64,000 nucleotides of DNA from Pseudomonas sp. LRP2-20 (GTDB lineage: Bacteria > Pseudomonadota > Gammaproteobacteria > Pseudomonadales > Pseudomonadaceae). Below the pieces are notes generated by a model. That model had not been told where the DNA came from and made no database searches. It saw only the letters and a list, made by a program, of their open reading frames with translations. The first letter of the stretch is position 1. Every line of letters starts with the position of its first letter. Made by a program: the position numbers and the translations under genes. This document shows, in pieces, positions 44,975 to 54,126 of the stretch. Where the stretch lies: contig NZ_AP025944.1 in the NCBI RefSeq assembly GCF_024349685.1, forward strand, positions 936,001 through 1,000,000, given 5' to 3'.

Positions 44975-46075
44975 TCAGCGCAGTGCGCGGGTCTTCAGGT
45001 ATTCGCGCACTTCCAGGCCATCCCCGGCGAACTCGATGCGCTCGGCCTTGGCCTCGCGTTGATAGGCGTACATCGGGTCGTAATACTCCTTGAGCAAGAC
45101 CTCGAGCCAGCCACGGTGCAGATCCACCTCGCCACTGCGCAGCTGCTTCTCCAGCGCCTGGCGCAGCAGTTCGGACATACGCTGGTAGCGCTCGCCACCC
45201 AGCCGCTTGCGAATGTTGGCCATGCTTTGCGTCAGCCGTTCGGCATACAGCTGGCGGCCTTGGTCTTCACCGTACCTGTCGAGGAATTCGGCGAAGAGAC
45301 TTATCCCGTAGTCGCGCAGCAGGCGGTCTATACGGTTGTCGAAGCTGTCCTCCAGCCACACCATCGGGTAGTGCTGCATGCCGTGATACAGCTCCAGCGG
45401 TACCGAGCAACTGCCGACGATACGGCCTTCATCCTCAAGCACGAACTGGTTGATGCCACGGGCACGTTTCTTCAGCACATCGACGGCCAGCCTGTTCTCG
45501 AAGTCGATCTGCGCCGGCTGTGCGGTGGCACGCTTGCCGAAGCTGGAACCGCGGTGGTTGGCATGGCCCTCGAGATCCAGCGCGTTGCCAAGCTGGTGCA
45601 AGACATCGGTCTTGCCGGTGCCGGTAAGGCCGCCGACAAGGATGAAATCGCATTGCTCGACGGCCTGCTGGGTGGTGTTCAGCAGGAAGCTGCGCATCGC
45701 CTTGTAGCCACCCTTGATCCGCGGGTAGTCGATGCCGGCCTCGTCGCGCAACACGTTTTGCACGAGCAGTGAGCGCAGGCCGCCGCGGGCACAGTACAGG
45801 TAACCATCGGGATGCTTTTTGGCAAAACTGACCCAGGCGTGCAGGCGCTCGCGCAGGGTGGCGCCGCTGACCAGCTGGTGGCCGAGGGTGATGGCGGCGG
45901 CCTGGCCCTGTTGCTTGTAGCAGGTGCCGACCTTCTGCCGCTCCAGGTCATTCATCAGCGGCAGGTTGACGGTGCCGGGGAAGGCCCCCTTGGCAAATTC
46001 GATCGGCGCGCGCATGTCCATCATCGGCGCGTCGTTCAGGAACAGTTGCTGGAAGTCGGTGCAGTCGGGGCGCAT
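44975..46075 (-). CDS. mnmH: tRNA 2-selenouridine/geranyl-2-thiouridine synthase
   Basis: The protein has 366 residues. The N-terminal rhodanese domain carries the active-site Cys95 ([11 protein letters not shown]), matching E. coli SelU Cys97. The C-terminal P-loop domain has [11 protein letters not shown]. It replaces sulphur by selenium in the wobble base of Lys, Glu and Gln tRNAs, using selenophosphate from SelD. Its ATG overlaps the selD stop by one base (TGATG), so the two are coupled. Confidence 0.95.
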   Translation of the reverse strand: MRPDCTDFQQLFLNDAPMMDMRAPIEFAKGAFPGTVNLPLMNDLERQKVGTCYKQQGQAAAITLGHQLVSGATLRERLHAWVSFAKKHPDGYLYCARGGLRSLLVQNVLRDEAGIDYPRIKGGYKAMRSFLLNTTQQAVEQCDFILVGGLTGTGKTDVLHQLGNALDLEGHANHRGSSFGKRATAQPAQIDFENRLAVDVLKKRARGINQFVLEDEGRIVGSCSVPLELYHGMQHYPMVWLEDSFDNRIDRLLRDYGISLFAEFLDRYGEDQGRQLYAERLTQSMANIRKRLGGERYQRMSELLRQALEKQLRSGEVDLHRGWLEVLLKEYYDPMYAYQREAKAERIEFAGDGLEVREYLKTRALR

Positions 46076-47109
46076 CAGTTCACCTCGACCGCATGGCTCT
46101 GTCGCTCGACCAGCACGCCGATCGGCGCCAGGTTCAGGCCCAGTTCGGCGGCCAGCGCGAGGAACTCGGCTTCGCCTTCAGGGGTAACGGCAACCAGCAG
46201 GCCACCGCTGGTCTGCGGGTCGCACAACAGGTGCTTCTGCTCGTCGGTCAGCCTACCGAGCTTGTGCCCGTAGCTGTCGAAGTTGCGCAAGGTCCCGCCA
46301 GGGATGCAGCCCTCGACCATGTAGTGGTCGACACTTGGCAGGCGCGGTACGGCGGCATAGTCCAGCAGAGCGGTCAGGCCACTGCCTTCGGCCAGCTCGA
46401 CCAGGTGGCCGAGCAGGCCGAAACCGGTCACGTCGGTCATTGCCTTGACCCCATCGAGCTTGCCGAAGCGGCTGCCCGGCGTGTTTAGCGTGCACATCCA
46501 GTCGCGTGCCAGGCCCTGGTCCTGCTCGCGCAGCTTGGCCTTCTTCTCGGCGGTAGTGAGGATGCCGATGCCCAGCGGCTTGGTCAGGTACAGGCGGCAG
46601 CCGGCGGTGGCGGTGTCGTTGCGCTTGAGGTGGCGTTTGCTGACCACACCGGTGACAGCCAGGCCGAAGATCGGCTCGGGGGCGTCGATGGAGTGGCCGC
46701 CGGCCAGCGGAATGCCGGCCTCGGCGCACACGGCGCGGCCACCGCGGATCACTTCGCGGGCGACTTCCGGTGGCAGCACGTTGACTGGCCAGCCGAGGAT
46801 GGCGATGGCCATCAGCGGGTCGCCGCCCATGGCGTAGATGTCGCTGATGGCGTTGGTCGCGGCGATGCGACCGAAATCGTAAGGGTCGTCGACGATCGGC
46901 ATGAAGAAATCAGTGGTCGAAACCACCCCGCGCTCGTCGTCCAGGGCATACACGGCGGCATCGTCACGCGAGGCATTGCCGACCCACAACTTCGGGTCCA
47001 GGGCCTGGGCGCCGCTTTCGGCAAGGATCACATCCAGCACCTTGGGGGAGATCTTGCAGCCACAGCCGGCACCGTGGCTGTACTGGGTCAGGCGAATCGG
47101 CTCGCTCAT
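46075..47109 (-). CDS. selD: Selenophosphate synthase (cysteine form)
   Basis: The protein has 344 residues. The catalytic loop GAGCGCK gives the essential Cys16 (Cys17 in E. coli) and Lys19, so the enzyme is not itself a selenoprotein. The ATP-binding [10 protein letters not shown] and the Asp-rich region follow. It makes selenophosphate for MnmH and, if present elsewhere, for selenocysteine. It is divergent from a PhnD-like transport operon. Confidence 0.96.
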   Translation of the reverse strand: MSEPIRLTQYSHGAGCGCKISPKVLDVILAESGAQALDPKLWVGNASRDDAAVYALDDERGVVSTTDFFMPIVDDPYDFGRIAATNAISDIYAMGGDPLMAIAILGWPVNVLPPEVAREVIRGGRAVCAEAGIPLAGGHSIDAPEPIFGLAVTGVVSKRHLKRNDTATAGCRLYLTKPLGIGILTTAEKKAKLREQDQGLARDWMCTLNTPGSRFGKLDGVKAMTDVTGFGLLGHLVELAEGSGLTALLDYAAVPRLPSVDHYMVEGCIPGGTLRNFDSYGHKLGRLTDEQKHLLCDPQTSGGLLVAVTPEGEAEFLALAAELGLNLAPIGVLVERQSHAVEVN

Positions 47110-47235
47110 ACGTACCTCAGGGGATCAATTTGTTGCGCGATTGTAGCAAAGCTGGCCTTTGCGCCTGTGGCTCTTATAATTCCCACCGTCGGCGCGTTGC
47201 CGGCACTTTCCCCGCTATTGAACCGGAGAACTCCC

Positions 47236-48090
47236 ATGCTCAAACGCCCCCTGGCGCTCGCCGCCGGCCTCGTGCTGTCCTGCTGTGCCGTTGTTGCCCA
47301 GGCTGCCGACACCTTGCGGGTCAGTGCCATCCCCGACGAGGCGCCGACTGAACTGCTGCGCAAGTTCGAGCCACTGGGCAAGTACCTGTCCAAGCAGTTG
47401 GGCATGGACGTGAAATTCGTCCCGGTAGCCGACTACCCGGCGGTGGTCGAGTCGCTGGCCAGCGACCGCCTGGACATGGCCTGGCTGGGTGGTTTCACCT
47501 TTGTCCAGGTGCACCTGAAAGACCCGACCGCCACGCCGCTGGTGCAGCGTGAGCAGGACGCCCAGTTCACCTCCAAGTTCATCACCGCCAACCCGGCCGT
47601 GAAGAGCCTGGCCGACCTCAAGGGCAAGTCGTTCGCCTTCGGTTCGATCTCGTCCACCTCGGGCAGCCTGATGCCGCGTTACTTCATGCTCAAGGAAGAC
47701 AACATCAAGCCTGAAAGCTACTTCAGCCGCGTGGCCTATTCCGGTGCCCACGACGCCACTGTCGCCTGGGTGCAGGCCGGCAAGGTCGATGGCGGCGTGC
47801 TCAATGCCAGCGTCTGGCAAAAGCTGGTCGATGCCGGCAAGGTCGACACCAGCAAGGTCAAGGTGTTCGCCACCACGCCGGCCTACTACGACTACAACTG
47901 GACCGTGCGCGGCAACATGGACCCGGCGCTGAAAGAAAAGATCAAGAAGGCCTTCCTCGACCTCGACCCGGCCAACCCGGAGCACAAGGCGATCCTCGAC
48001 CTGCAGGCGGCCAGCCGCTTCATCGAGACCAAGCCCGAGAACTATGCGGGTACCGAGCAAGCCGCACGTGAGGCCGGCCTGCTCAAGTGA
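47236..48090 (+). CDS. PhnD-like periplasmic binding protein, putative selenium-oxyanion transporter
   Basis: The protein has 284 residues with a signal peptide ending AQAADT. It is of the PhnD/PtxB phosphonate-phosphite-binding class (KYLSKQLGMDVKFVPVADYPAVVESLASDRLDMAWLGG in outline, and SSTSGSLMPRYFM). An ATG at 47236 with CCGGAGAA is used. Pseudomonad proteins of this family are annotated as putative selenate-binding because their genes lie beside selD, as here. The ligand has not been determined to my knowledge and could also be phosphite or phosphonate. Confidence 0.85.
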   Translation: MLKRPLALAAGLVLSCCAVVAQAADTLRVSAIPDEAPTELLRKFEPLGKYLSKQLGMDVKFVPVADYPAVVESLASDRLDMAWLGGFTFVQVHLKDPTATPLVQREQDAQFTSKFITANPAVKSLADLKGKSFAFGSISSTSGSLMPRYFMLKEDNIKPESYFSRVAYSGAHDATVAWVQAGKVDGGVLNASVWQKLVDAGKVDTSKVKVFATTPAYYDYNWTVRGNMDPALKEKIKKAFLDLDPANPEHKAILDLQAASRFIETKPENYAGTEQAAREAGLLK

Positions 48091-48884
48091 CTATTCATGT
48101 ACACGGCGCCGGCCTGCGCCACGGCCAGGTCCGCGCGCTCGATGCGGTCAGCCTGAGCATCGCCAAGGGTGAGCGGGTAGCGATCATCGGCCCTTCGGGG
48201 GCCGGCAAGTCCAGCTTGCTGCACCTGATGGCTACCGCCGTGCAGCCCAGCAGCGGGCACCTGGAACTGTTCGGTGAGCAGCCCTGGGCGCTGTCTACCG
48301 GGGCGCGCCAGCGCCTGCGCGCGCGCATTGGCCTGGTTCACCAGGCACCGCCACTGCCGCCGCGCCAGCGCGTGGTGACGGCGGTGCTCGCAGGGCGCCT
48401 GGGGCAGTGGGGCCTGCTGCGTGGGCTGCTCAACCTGGTGTATCCGACCGACGTGCCGGGCGCGCGCCAGGCCTTGGCCGAGCTGGGCCTGGCCGACAAG
48501 CTGTTCGTCCAGTGCGGGCAGTTGTCCGGTGGCCAGTTGCAGCGGGTCGGCATTGCCCGGGCGTTGTATCAGCGCCCGGAAGTGCTGTTGACCGACGAGC
48601 CGGTGTCGGCCATGGACCCGGTTTTGGCCGATCACAGCCTGGCCCTGCTCAATCGCCATGCCCAGGCCAATGGCGTGACCCTGGTGGCCAGCCTGCATGC
48701 GGTGGACCTGGCGCTGGCGCACTTTGCGCGGGTGATTGGTATTCGTGATGGGCAGGTGGCGTTCGACTGCCCGGCCGAGGCGGTGACCGAGCAGTTGCTG
48801 GATGCGCTGTACGCCAACGAACAGCTGGGCTCGCCCGTGCAAGCCCAAGGGCCGACCCTGACCGTGCAGATTCCGCGATGCTGA
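48087..48884 (+). CDS. ABC transporter ATP-binding subunit (PhnC-like)
   Basis: The protein has 265 residues with a GTG start overlapping the binding-protein stop (GTGA). It has Walker A GPSGAGKSS, signature LSGGQLQRV, Walker B VLLTDEP and the switch His in ASLHAVD. It powers the importer formed with the two permeases downstream. Confidence 0.9.
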   Translation: MTIHVHGAGLRHGQVRALDAVSLSIAKGERVAIIGPSGAGKSSLLHLMATAVQPSSGHLELFGEQPWALSTGARQRLRARIGLVHQAPPLPPRQRVVTAVLAGRLGQWGLLRGLLNLVYPTDVPGARQALAELGLADKLFVQCGQLSGGQLQRVGIARALYQRPEVLLTDEPVSAMDPVLADHSLALLNRHAQANGVTLVASLHAVDLALAHFARVIGIRDGQVAFDCPAEAVTEQLLDALYANEQLGSPVQAQGPTLTVQIPRC

Positions 48885-49705
48885 AGGCCGACGCCCGCGA
48901 CCCGGCTGGGTTGCCGCGGTTGCTGCTGACCTTGCTGGCGCTGGCTGTGCTGTGGCCAGGGCTGCAATTGAGCGAACTGAACCCGGGTGTTTTGCTGCAG
49001 GCGGAAAACCGTCAGCAGATCGCCAGCTTCACCCGTGGGTTCTGGCCACCGGCACACAGTGCCGAATTCCTCACGTTGTTGTACGAGTCCACCTTGCAGA
49101 CGCTGGCCGTGGCGACAGCTGGCATGGCCTTGGCGCTGTTGCTGGCGGTTCCGACCAGCCTGCTGGCAAGCCGTGCGCTGTCACTGCGCGCCGCCTCTCG
49201 TGGTGGCCGGGCAGGGCCGTGGTCGCGCTTGTTGCGCTTGCCCGTTCGCGGCCTGCTGATATTCCTGCGCAGCGTGCCGGAGATCGTCTGGGCGCTGCTG
49301 TTCGTGCGGGCCGTGGGCTTGGGGCCGACGGCCGGGGTGCTGGCCATCGCCATTACCTACAGCGGCATGCTCGGCAAGGTGTACGCGGAAATCTTCGAAT
49401 CGGTCGACCAGCGCCCGGCGCATGCCTTGCTGCAGGGTGGCAGCGGCCGGTTGACGGCATTCTTCTACGGCATCCTGCCCAGTGCGTCGGCTGAAGTGGT
49501 GTCCTACACCGTGTACCGCTGGGAGTGTGCCGTGCGTGCGTCGGTGGTGATGGGGTTTGTCGGTGCCGGCGGGTTGGGGCAGCAGATCGACCTGTCGATG
49601 CGCATGTTCGCCGGGGGCGAGGTGGCCAGCATGCTGCTGGCGTTCCTCGGCCTGGTGCTGTTGGCCGACCTGCTCAGCCGCTTCCTGCGTGGGAGGCTGG
49701 CATGA
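48878..49705 (+). CDS. ABC transporter permease, first PhnE-like subunit
   Basis: The protein has 275 residues and about six helices with the EAA-like loop (VYAEIFESVDQRPAHALLQGG). It overlaps the ATPase gene by seven bases and the second permease gene by four, so it is part of a tightly coupled operon. Confidence 0.88.
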   Translation: MLKADARDPAGLPRLLLTLLALAVLWPGLQLSELNPGVLLQAENRQQIASFTRGFWPPAHSAEFLTLLYESTLQTLAVATAGMALALLLAVPTSLLASRALSLRAASRGGRAGPWSRLLRLPVRGLLIFLRSVPEIVWALLFVRAVGLGPTAGVLAIAITYSGMLGKVYAEIFESVDQRPAHALLQGGSGRLTAFFYGILPSASAEVVSYTVYRWECAVRASVVMGFVGAGGLGQQIDLSMRMFAGGEVASMLLAFLGLVLLADLLSRFLRGRLA

Positions 49706-50469
49706 ACCGGGTGATCAACCTGCTGGTGATCGTGGCCATCGTGGCGGCGGTGGTGGCGTCGTTCGGTTATCTGGAGCTGGACCTGCACGCCCTGGTGGAC
49801 GATGGCGGGCTGGGGCAAATGGGTAAGTACGCCGCGCGCTTCCTGCATCCGGACCTGTCCGGCGAGCACTTGCAGGCGGTGGGTCGCGGCGCGCTGGAAA
49901 CGCTGGCCATGTCGGGCCTGGGCACGCTGCTGGCAATGGTCCTCGGCATGCTGTTGGCCCTGCCGGCGGCGGGGCGCTTCGGTTGGCCGCTGCAATCGCT
50001 GGCACGTTTGCTGCTCAATGCCCTGCGAGCCATACCCGAGTTGGTATGGGCGGCATTGACCGTACTGGCGGCAGGGCTGGGGCCCAATGCCGGTACTCTG
50101 GCCTTGGCGCTGCACACCTCAGGGGTGCTTGGGCGACTGTTCGCCGAGGCGCTGGAGAATGCGCCGGCGGAGCCCGCGGCGGCCATTCGCCTGCAGGGTA
50201 GCGGGCAGGTGGCGGCGTTCTGTTTCGGCACCCTGCCGAACCTGTGGCCGCAATTGCTGGCGTACAGCTTGTACCGCTGGGAGAACAACATTCGCATGGC
50301 CAGTGTGCTGGGCTTTGTCGGGGCAGGGGGGCTGGGGCAGATGCTCTATACAACCCTGAGCCTGTTCCAGGAGGCCCAGGCCAGTACGGTGATCATGGCC
50401 ATGTTGCTGCTGGTGTTGTTGGTTGATGCCTTCAGTGATGTGCTGCGCCAGCGCTATGTGCGTGCCTGA
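49702..50469 (+). CDS. ABC transporter permease, second PhnE-like subunit
   Basis: The protein has 255 residues from the ATG at 49702. It repeats the layout of the first subunit (FAEALENAPAEPAAAIRLQGSGQ in the EAA loop, then GFVGAGGLGQML). Two different permeases suggest a heterodimeric channel. It is the last gene of the operon; a REPIN follows. Confidence 0.88.
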   Translation: MNRVINLLVIVAIVAAVVASFGYLELDLHALVDDGGLGQMGKYAARFLHPDLSGEHLQAVGRGALETLAMSGLGTLLAMVLGMLLALPAAGRFGWPLQSLARLLLNALRAIPELVWAALTVLAAGLGPNAGTLALALHTSGVLGRLFAEALENAPAEPAAAIRLQGSGQVAAFCFGTLPNLWPQLLAYSLYRWENNIRMASVLGFVGAGGLGQMLYTTLSLFQEAQASTVIMAMLLLVLLVDAFSDVLRQRYVRA

Positions 50470-50477
50470 CAGATAGC

Positions 50478-50637
50478 CGGGGCCGCTGCGCGGCCCATCG
50501 CCGGCAAGCGCGGCTCCCACAGGAGGTATGTGTGCTACTTGGACTGCCCCCAAGGGTTGGATTTGTTGTCCAACTTCTGGGGGGCAGTCCAACTTGTGGG
50601 AGCCGCGCTTGCCGGCGATGGGGCGCGAAGCGGCCCC
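50478..50637. repeat. Nested REPIN between convergent genes
   Basis: Outer inverted REPs (GGGGCCGCTGCGCGGCCC... and ...GGGCGCGAAGCGGCCCC) enclose an inner inverted repeat (TTGGACTGCCCCC and GGGGGGCAGTCCAA) around a TTGGATTTGTTGTCCAA hairpin. The whole 160 bp can fold as one long stem. It lies between the permease gene and the bestrophin-like gene, which converge. Confidence 0.85.
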
Positions 50638-50638
50638 C

Positions 50639-51529
50639 TTACTGCACCAACTCCCCACACTGCGCTTCGCGCTGCATCGACTCCAGATTCCGCTCAATGG
50701 TCTCGCAAATCGTATCCATCTGGATCTGATGCTCACTGAAGCGAAACGGGCTCTGCAGATCTGTCCCGATCCGTTCGATCGCCAGCAGCATGAACCCCAC
50801 CACCGTAGACGCCAGTGGCGTGAACCAGCCCAGCGATTCAACCAGCCCCACTGGTACGATCAGGCAGAACAGGGTGATGAACAGCCGTGGGAAATACACG
50901 TAGGGGTAGGGCAGCGGCGTATTGGCGATCCGCTCCATGCCGCCCTGGGCGTTGGACAGGTCCACCAGCGTCGACTCCAGCCGCGCCAGGCGAATGCTGT
51001 CGAGCCTTCCCGCCTGGTATTCCCTGGCCAGCAACGCCGCCGAGCCACCCAGAATGTCGTTGGCGAAGTTGTTCGAACGGTTGCGCCGTTCAAACTCACC
51101 CGGCGGGATGAACGCCATCAGCGCGTCCGGGCAGGGCTCGCCCTTCAGGTGCGCCGCCAGGCAGTTCACATAGGCGATATGCCGGCGCAGCAAGGTCGCC
51201 TTGACCGGGTTCAGTCCGTCTTCGGGGTCATCGATCAGTGTCAGCGTCTGCCGGGCGAAGCTGCGCGAACTGTTCACCAGCGCCCCCCACAAGGTCCGCG
51301 CTTCCCACCAGCGGTTGTAGGCGCTGCTGTTGCGAAAGCTCACCAGCACCACCAGCGCCGAACCCAGCAAGGTCAGCGGGATCAGCGGCAGGGTGAACTT
51401 GCTGTTGAAGAACAGCATGAAATCGATGGTGACCAGCACGTCCCAGAGCATCAGCCAGAACAGCGACCAGCCGATGTAGCCGAAGGTCTTGACGATCAGG
51501 CGGTATTTGCGGGCGATGACGTCTTTCAC
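50639..51529 (-). CDS. Bestrophin-like (UPF0187/RFP-TM) membrane protein
   Basis: The protein has 296 residues from the GTG at 51529, with GAGGC about eight bases upstream; an ATG at 51796 would overlap the GNAT gene by a long stretch. Four membrane helices lie in two pairs, with the family stretch FRNSSAYNRWWEARTLWG between and LPYPYVYF later. Relatives form pentameric anion channels. The last region (ESLGWFTPLASTVVGFMLLAIERIGTDLQSPF) is characteristic. The role in bacteria is uncertain. Confidence 0.85.
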   Translation of the reverse strand: MKDVIARKYRLIVKTFGYIGWSLFWLMLWDVLVTIDFMLFFNSKFTLPLIPLTLLGSALVVLVSFRNSSAYNRWWEARTLWGALVNSSRSFARQTLTLIDDPEDGLNPVKATLLRRHIAYVNCLAAHLKGEPCPDALMAFIPPGEFERRNRSNNFANDILGGSAALLAREYQAGRLDSIRLARLESTLVDLSNAQGGMERIANTPLPYPYVYFPRLFITLFCLIVPVGLVESLGWFTPLASTVVGFMLLAIERIGTDLQSPFRFSEHQIQMDTICETIERNLESMQREAQCGELVQ

Positions 51530-51609
51530 GCGAGCTGCCTCGAAAAGCCGGGGATGCAGGATGGGACGTCGACGGATGGCTATGGTTCGGCGCTGTTCGT
51601 TAAGGGGTG

Positions 51610-52089
51610 TTACTGAACGTGTTGTTTCATCTGCACTAACGCTACCCGCCTGCCATCCCGAGCCTGCCGCTCTTCGATGGCAAAAGGTACAAAGCCAAGC
51701 TGTGGATAAAGCAGCAAACCCGCCGTGTTGTGGTTGAAGCACGACACCCAGACCTCCCGCGCCGCGAACTGCTCGCGGGCCAGGTCGACCATGCATTGCA
51801 CCAGGTAACGCGCCACCCCCTGACCGCGAGCGGCGGGGGCGACCACCACGTTGCCGAGGGCGCAGATACCGCCGTGCTCGGCCTTGTAGAAGTTGGCGAA
51901 ACCCAGCACCAGGCCATCGCCCTCGACCACGGTCGAACCGCTGCGCTGGGCGATGGCCTCGCTCAGTTGCATGGGCGTCAACGGGTAGCTGGCCTTGGGG
52001 AACATGTAGAACAGCTCGTCCGGCTCCTGTGGAAAGCTGCAGATGATGGGAATGTCATTGGGTTCAACGGTACGGTGAGTGAGGTGCAT
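51610..52089 (-). CDS. GNAT-family N-acetyltransferase
   Basis: The protein has 159 residues. The acetyl-CoA motif appears as LGNVVVAPAARGQGVARYLVQCM, followed by AREVWVSCFNHNTAGLLLYPQLGFVP. Typical soluble small-molecule or antibiotic-type acetyltransferase; the substrate is unknown. ATG at 52089 with AGGAG seven bases upstream. It is not coupled to its neighbours. Confidence 0.87.
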   Translation of the reverse strand: MHLTHRTVEPNDIPIICSFPQEPDELFYMFPKASYPLTPMQLSEAIAQRSGSTVVEGDGLVLGFANFYKAEHGGICALGNVVVAPAARGQGVARYLVQCMVDLAREQFAAREVWVSCFNHNTAGLLLYPQLGFVPFAIEERQARDGRRVALVQMKQHVQ

Positions 52090-52187
52090 GGCAGGCTCCT
52101 TTGCACTTGCAGGGGCATCGAGCCCGTCCCACAGGGGTTTACTGCCCAGGAAAGTGCGCAGGCCCTGTGGTGGCGGATCCCGACATG

Positions 52188-52958
52188 TCAGCGGTCGGTC
52201 TGGTTGCTCATCGAGACATCATTGAACTTGAGTGCTTGCTCATCATTGTTGCGGGTCTGGAACATCAGTTTGATCGATGGTGAGCGTTCGATCTTCCGGT
52301 CTGCTTCCATGAACAGCAAGGTGACCGATGTTGGCACATTGCGAATCAACTGGAACCCATTCCATTCGCTGAGCTGCTGGCCTACCCGCACCTGGCTGAT
52401 CTTGATCGGGGCGCCGGCCTCATCGAACAGGCGTGATTCACCCTGGAACTTGAATGAGCGATCCATGCCCAGGTTGGTCAGCTGGAGCGTGCAATTGGGA
52501 TAGCGGCCGATGTTCTCGCAGCCGATCAATTCGAAGCGTATATCGTCGACCACTTCCATGCGCTTGCCGAGCAGGTTGCTGCCATCATTCTCGATGACAT
52601 TGGACTGCACCTTGGCGAATTCGAAGCTGGGCTTGGCGTATTCGGTGCCAAGGATGAAAAACACGAAGCACAGGGCGGTAATCAGGATCGTCGTCAGCGA
52701 GCCCCGCATCATTTTTGGCAGGTTGCGAATCTGCCAGCAGATCGACAGGCTCGACAGTAGTGCGAATGTGCTGACCAGAAGAACGATGTTGCGCCAATTG
52801 ATGAAGCCGAATCCAAATACGCTTGGATCGGGCACCAGGTAGGTGATGACCGCCCACATCGCGCCCAGTGCGACACCGATGCCGGTCATGATCTTGGCGA
52901 CCATGGACGTGACGCGATTACTCCTGGCAGCCTGCAGGGTCTGCTCCATCTGGGACAT
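52188..52958 (-). CDS. Membrane protein of unknown function, three N-terminal helices
   Basis: The protein has 256 residues. Helices lie at about 24-43, 55-76 and 87-105, after which some 150 soluble residues have a beta-rich look with a CENIGRYPNCTLQL pair of cysteines, probably periplasmic and possibly disulphide-bonded. I do not recognise the family. GC content is visibly lower than that of neighbours, which is a sign of transfer. It begins a block of accessory genes reaching tRNA-Leu. Confidence 0.7.
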   Translation of the reverse strand: MSQMEQTLQAARSNRVTSMVAKIMTGIGVALGAMWAVITYLVPDPSVFGFGFINWRNIVLLVSTFALLSSLSICWQIRNLPKMMRGSLTTILITALCFVFFILGTEYAKPSFEFAKVQSNVIENDGSNLLGKRMEVVDDIRFELIGCENIGRYPNCTLQLTNLGMDRSFKFQGESRLFDEAGAPIKISQVRVGQQLSEWNGFQLIRNVPTSVTLLFMEADRKIERSPSIKLMFQTRNNDEQALKFNDVSMSNQTDR

Positions 52959-53108
52959 ACGAACTCCGTGTCATTGTCTCGGCAGGTGGCTGAGACGGGT
53001 GATTTCAAAATGACATTATCGTAAATGCAGGGAGCACGGGTAAAGGGCCAGGCTCATCGGTGCGGCGTCGCGCAAGCGAAACCTGGCGTGTTCTGGAGCC
53101 TGGCTGCC

Positions 53109-53789
53109 TCAGAGTTTGCTGGCGACTGTCACGTAGCCTTGGATTGCGGCTGGCGCGCCGTGTGATTTGCCCTTGTGCACCAGGTACTGAAAGCGCCGCC
53201 ATTCCTTGTCGATTTCGCTGTACGAGAGGAACACGCTCACCCGTGCCTTGCTGGCCAGATCCGGGCGGTTGCGGGCATCGATCCCATCCTTGGCGATGAA
53301 GGCGACGTTCATCCCGACCACCTTGCCGTCATCGGCGAACACCGGGCCTCCGGACATGCCCTTGGTGATAGGGCCATCATGCACCGAATAGAAAACGCTG
53401 CTCGGCGTGCCTTCGAGTCGCACCAGGGAGTCGAGCGTGCGGCCCTTGCCTTGCACCGGCATCATGAAGCTGTTGAAGCCGACTGCGGTCACCGACTCGC
53501 CCGGCACGAACTGACGCCACTGCGGCACCTTGCTGGCCTTGTGCTTGAAGAACACCACGTCCCCCAAGCCTTCGTGCACCACATTGGGCAGGAATGGTGT
53601 GTGCTTGGCGGTGACGGCAAAGTCTTCGTTCCACTGGATGGCAGTGGCCATCAGCAGCATTGGCAGGGGGGCACCGGAGGTGACGACAAAAGCCTGGTCG
53701 TAGACGGGATCTGAAACGTATGCGGTTGGCATTCCATTGCACCCACTCAGCAGCATCATTGCTGCCAGACAGGGCGCGGTTTTGTTCAT
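53109..53789 (-). CDS. Trypsin-like serine protease lipoprotein
   Basis: The protein has 226 residues. The N-terminus has a lipobox LSGC with Cys17, so it should be anchored to a membrane on the periplasmic side. A chymotrypsin-like core follows with His63 (VTAKHTP), Asp77 (GLGDVVFFK) and Ser146 (GMSGGPVF), the full triad in order. It is short for the family and has no PDZ domain. The target is unknown. Its neighbours are an unrecognised membrane protein and a Fic protein. Confidence 0.75.
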   Translation of the reverse strand: MNKTAPCLAAMMLLSGCNGMPTAYVSDPVYDQAFVVTSGAPLPMLLMATAIQWNEDFAVTAKHTPFLPNVVHEGLGDVVFFKHKASKVPQWRQFVPGESVTAVGFNSFMMPVQGKGRTLDSLVRLEGTPSSVFYSVHDGPITKGMSGGPVFADDGKVVGMNVAFIAKDGIDARNRPDLASKARVSVFLSYSEIDKEWRRFQYLVHKGKSHGAPAAIQGYVTVASKL

Positions 53790-54005
53790 GGGGCACGCGG
53801 TGGTTGGCTGGAAAAGGAGCGCAACTATGGCTAGATGTCATTAAGCCATCAATGCTTTCGGAATATATATCCGACGAGTGACAGCTTATTGCTATCAATC
53901 ACGGCTTGGCCAATAGATTGCGTGGATTGCTGAAGGGCCCATGGCCGTTGGGTTGGCGTCAAAAACGGGGGGTAAAAAGGTGTTGCGGGGATGGGTGATC
54001 GCAGA

Positions 54006-54115
54006 TGAGCTCTATTGAGCTGCATTGAGCTGCATTGAGCTGCATTGAGCTGCATTGAGCTGCATTGAGCTGCATTGAGCTGCATTGAGCTATATTGAGC
54101 TGCATTGAGCTATAT
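54006..54115. repeat. Array of 10-bp tandem repeats upstream of the Fic gene
   Basis: The unit TGCATTGAGC occurs eight times exactly (54021-54090 and 54101-54110); variants GCAGATGAGC, TCTATTGAGC and TATATTGAGC lie at the left end and at 54091-54100. About eleven units run at an exact 10-bp period, ending 11 bases before the start codon. There is no spacer between units. The period equals one helical turn, so a protein reading one unit could bind along one face of the DNA. The Fic protein begins with a winged-helix domain. Confidence 0.92.
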
Positions 54116-54126
54116 CCGGAGATGTC

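Noticed and set aside
46075..47109. SelD as a selenoprotein
   Set aside because: The catalytic loop is encoded by ordinary cysteine codons (GAGCGCK), with no in-frame TGA.
54006..54115. CRISPR array
   Set aside because: The 10-bp units are contiguous with no spacers and no cas genes are nearby.
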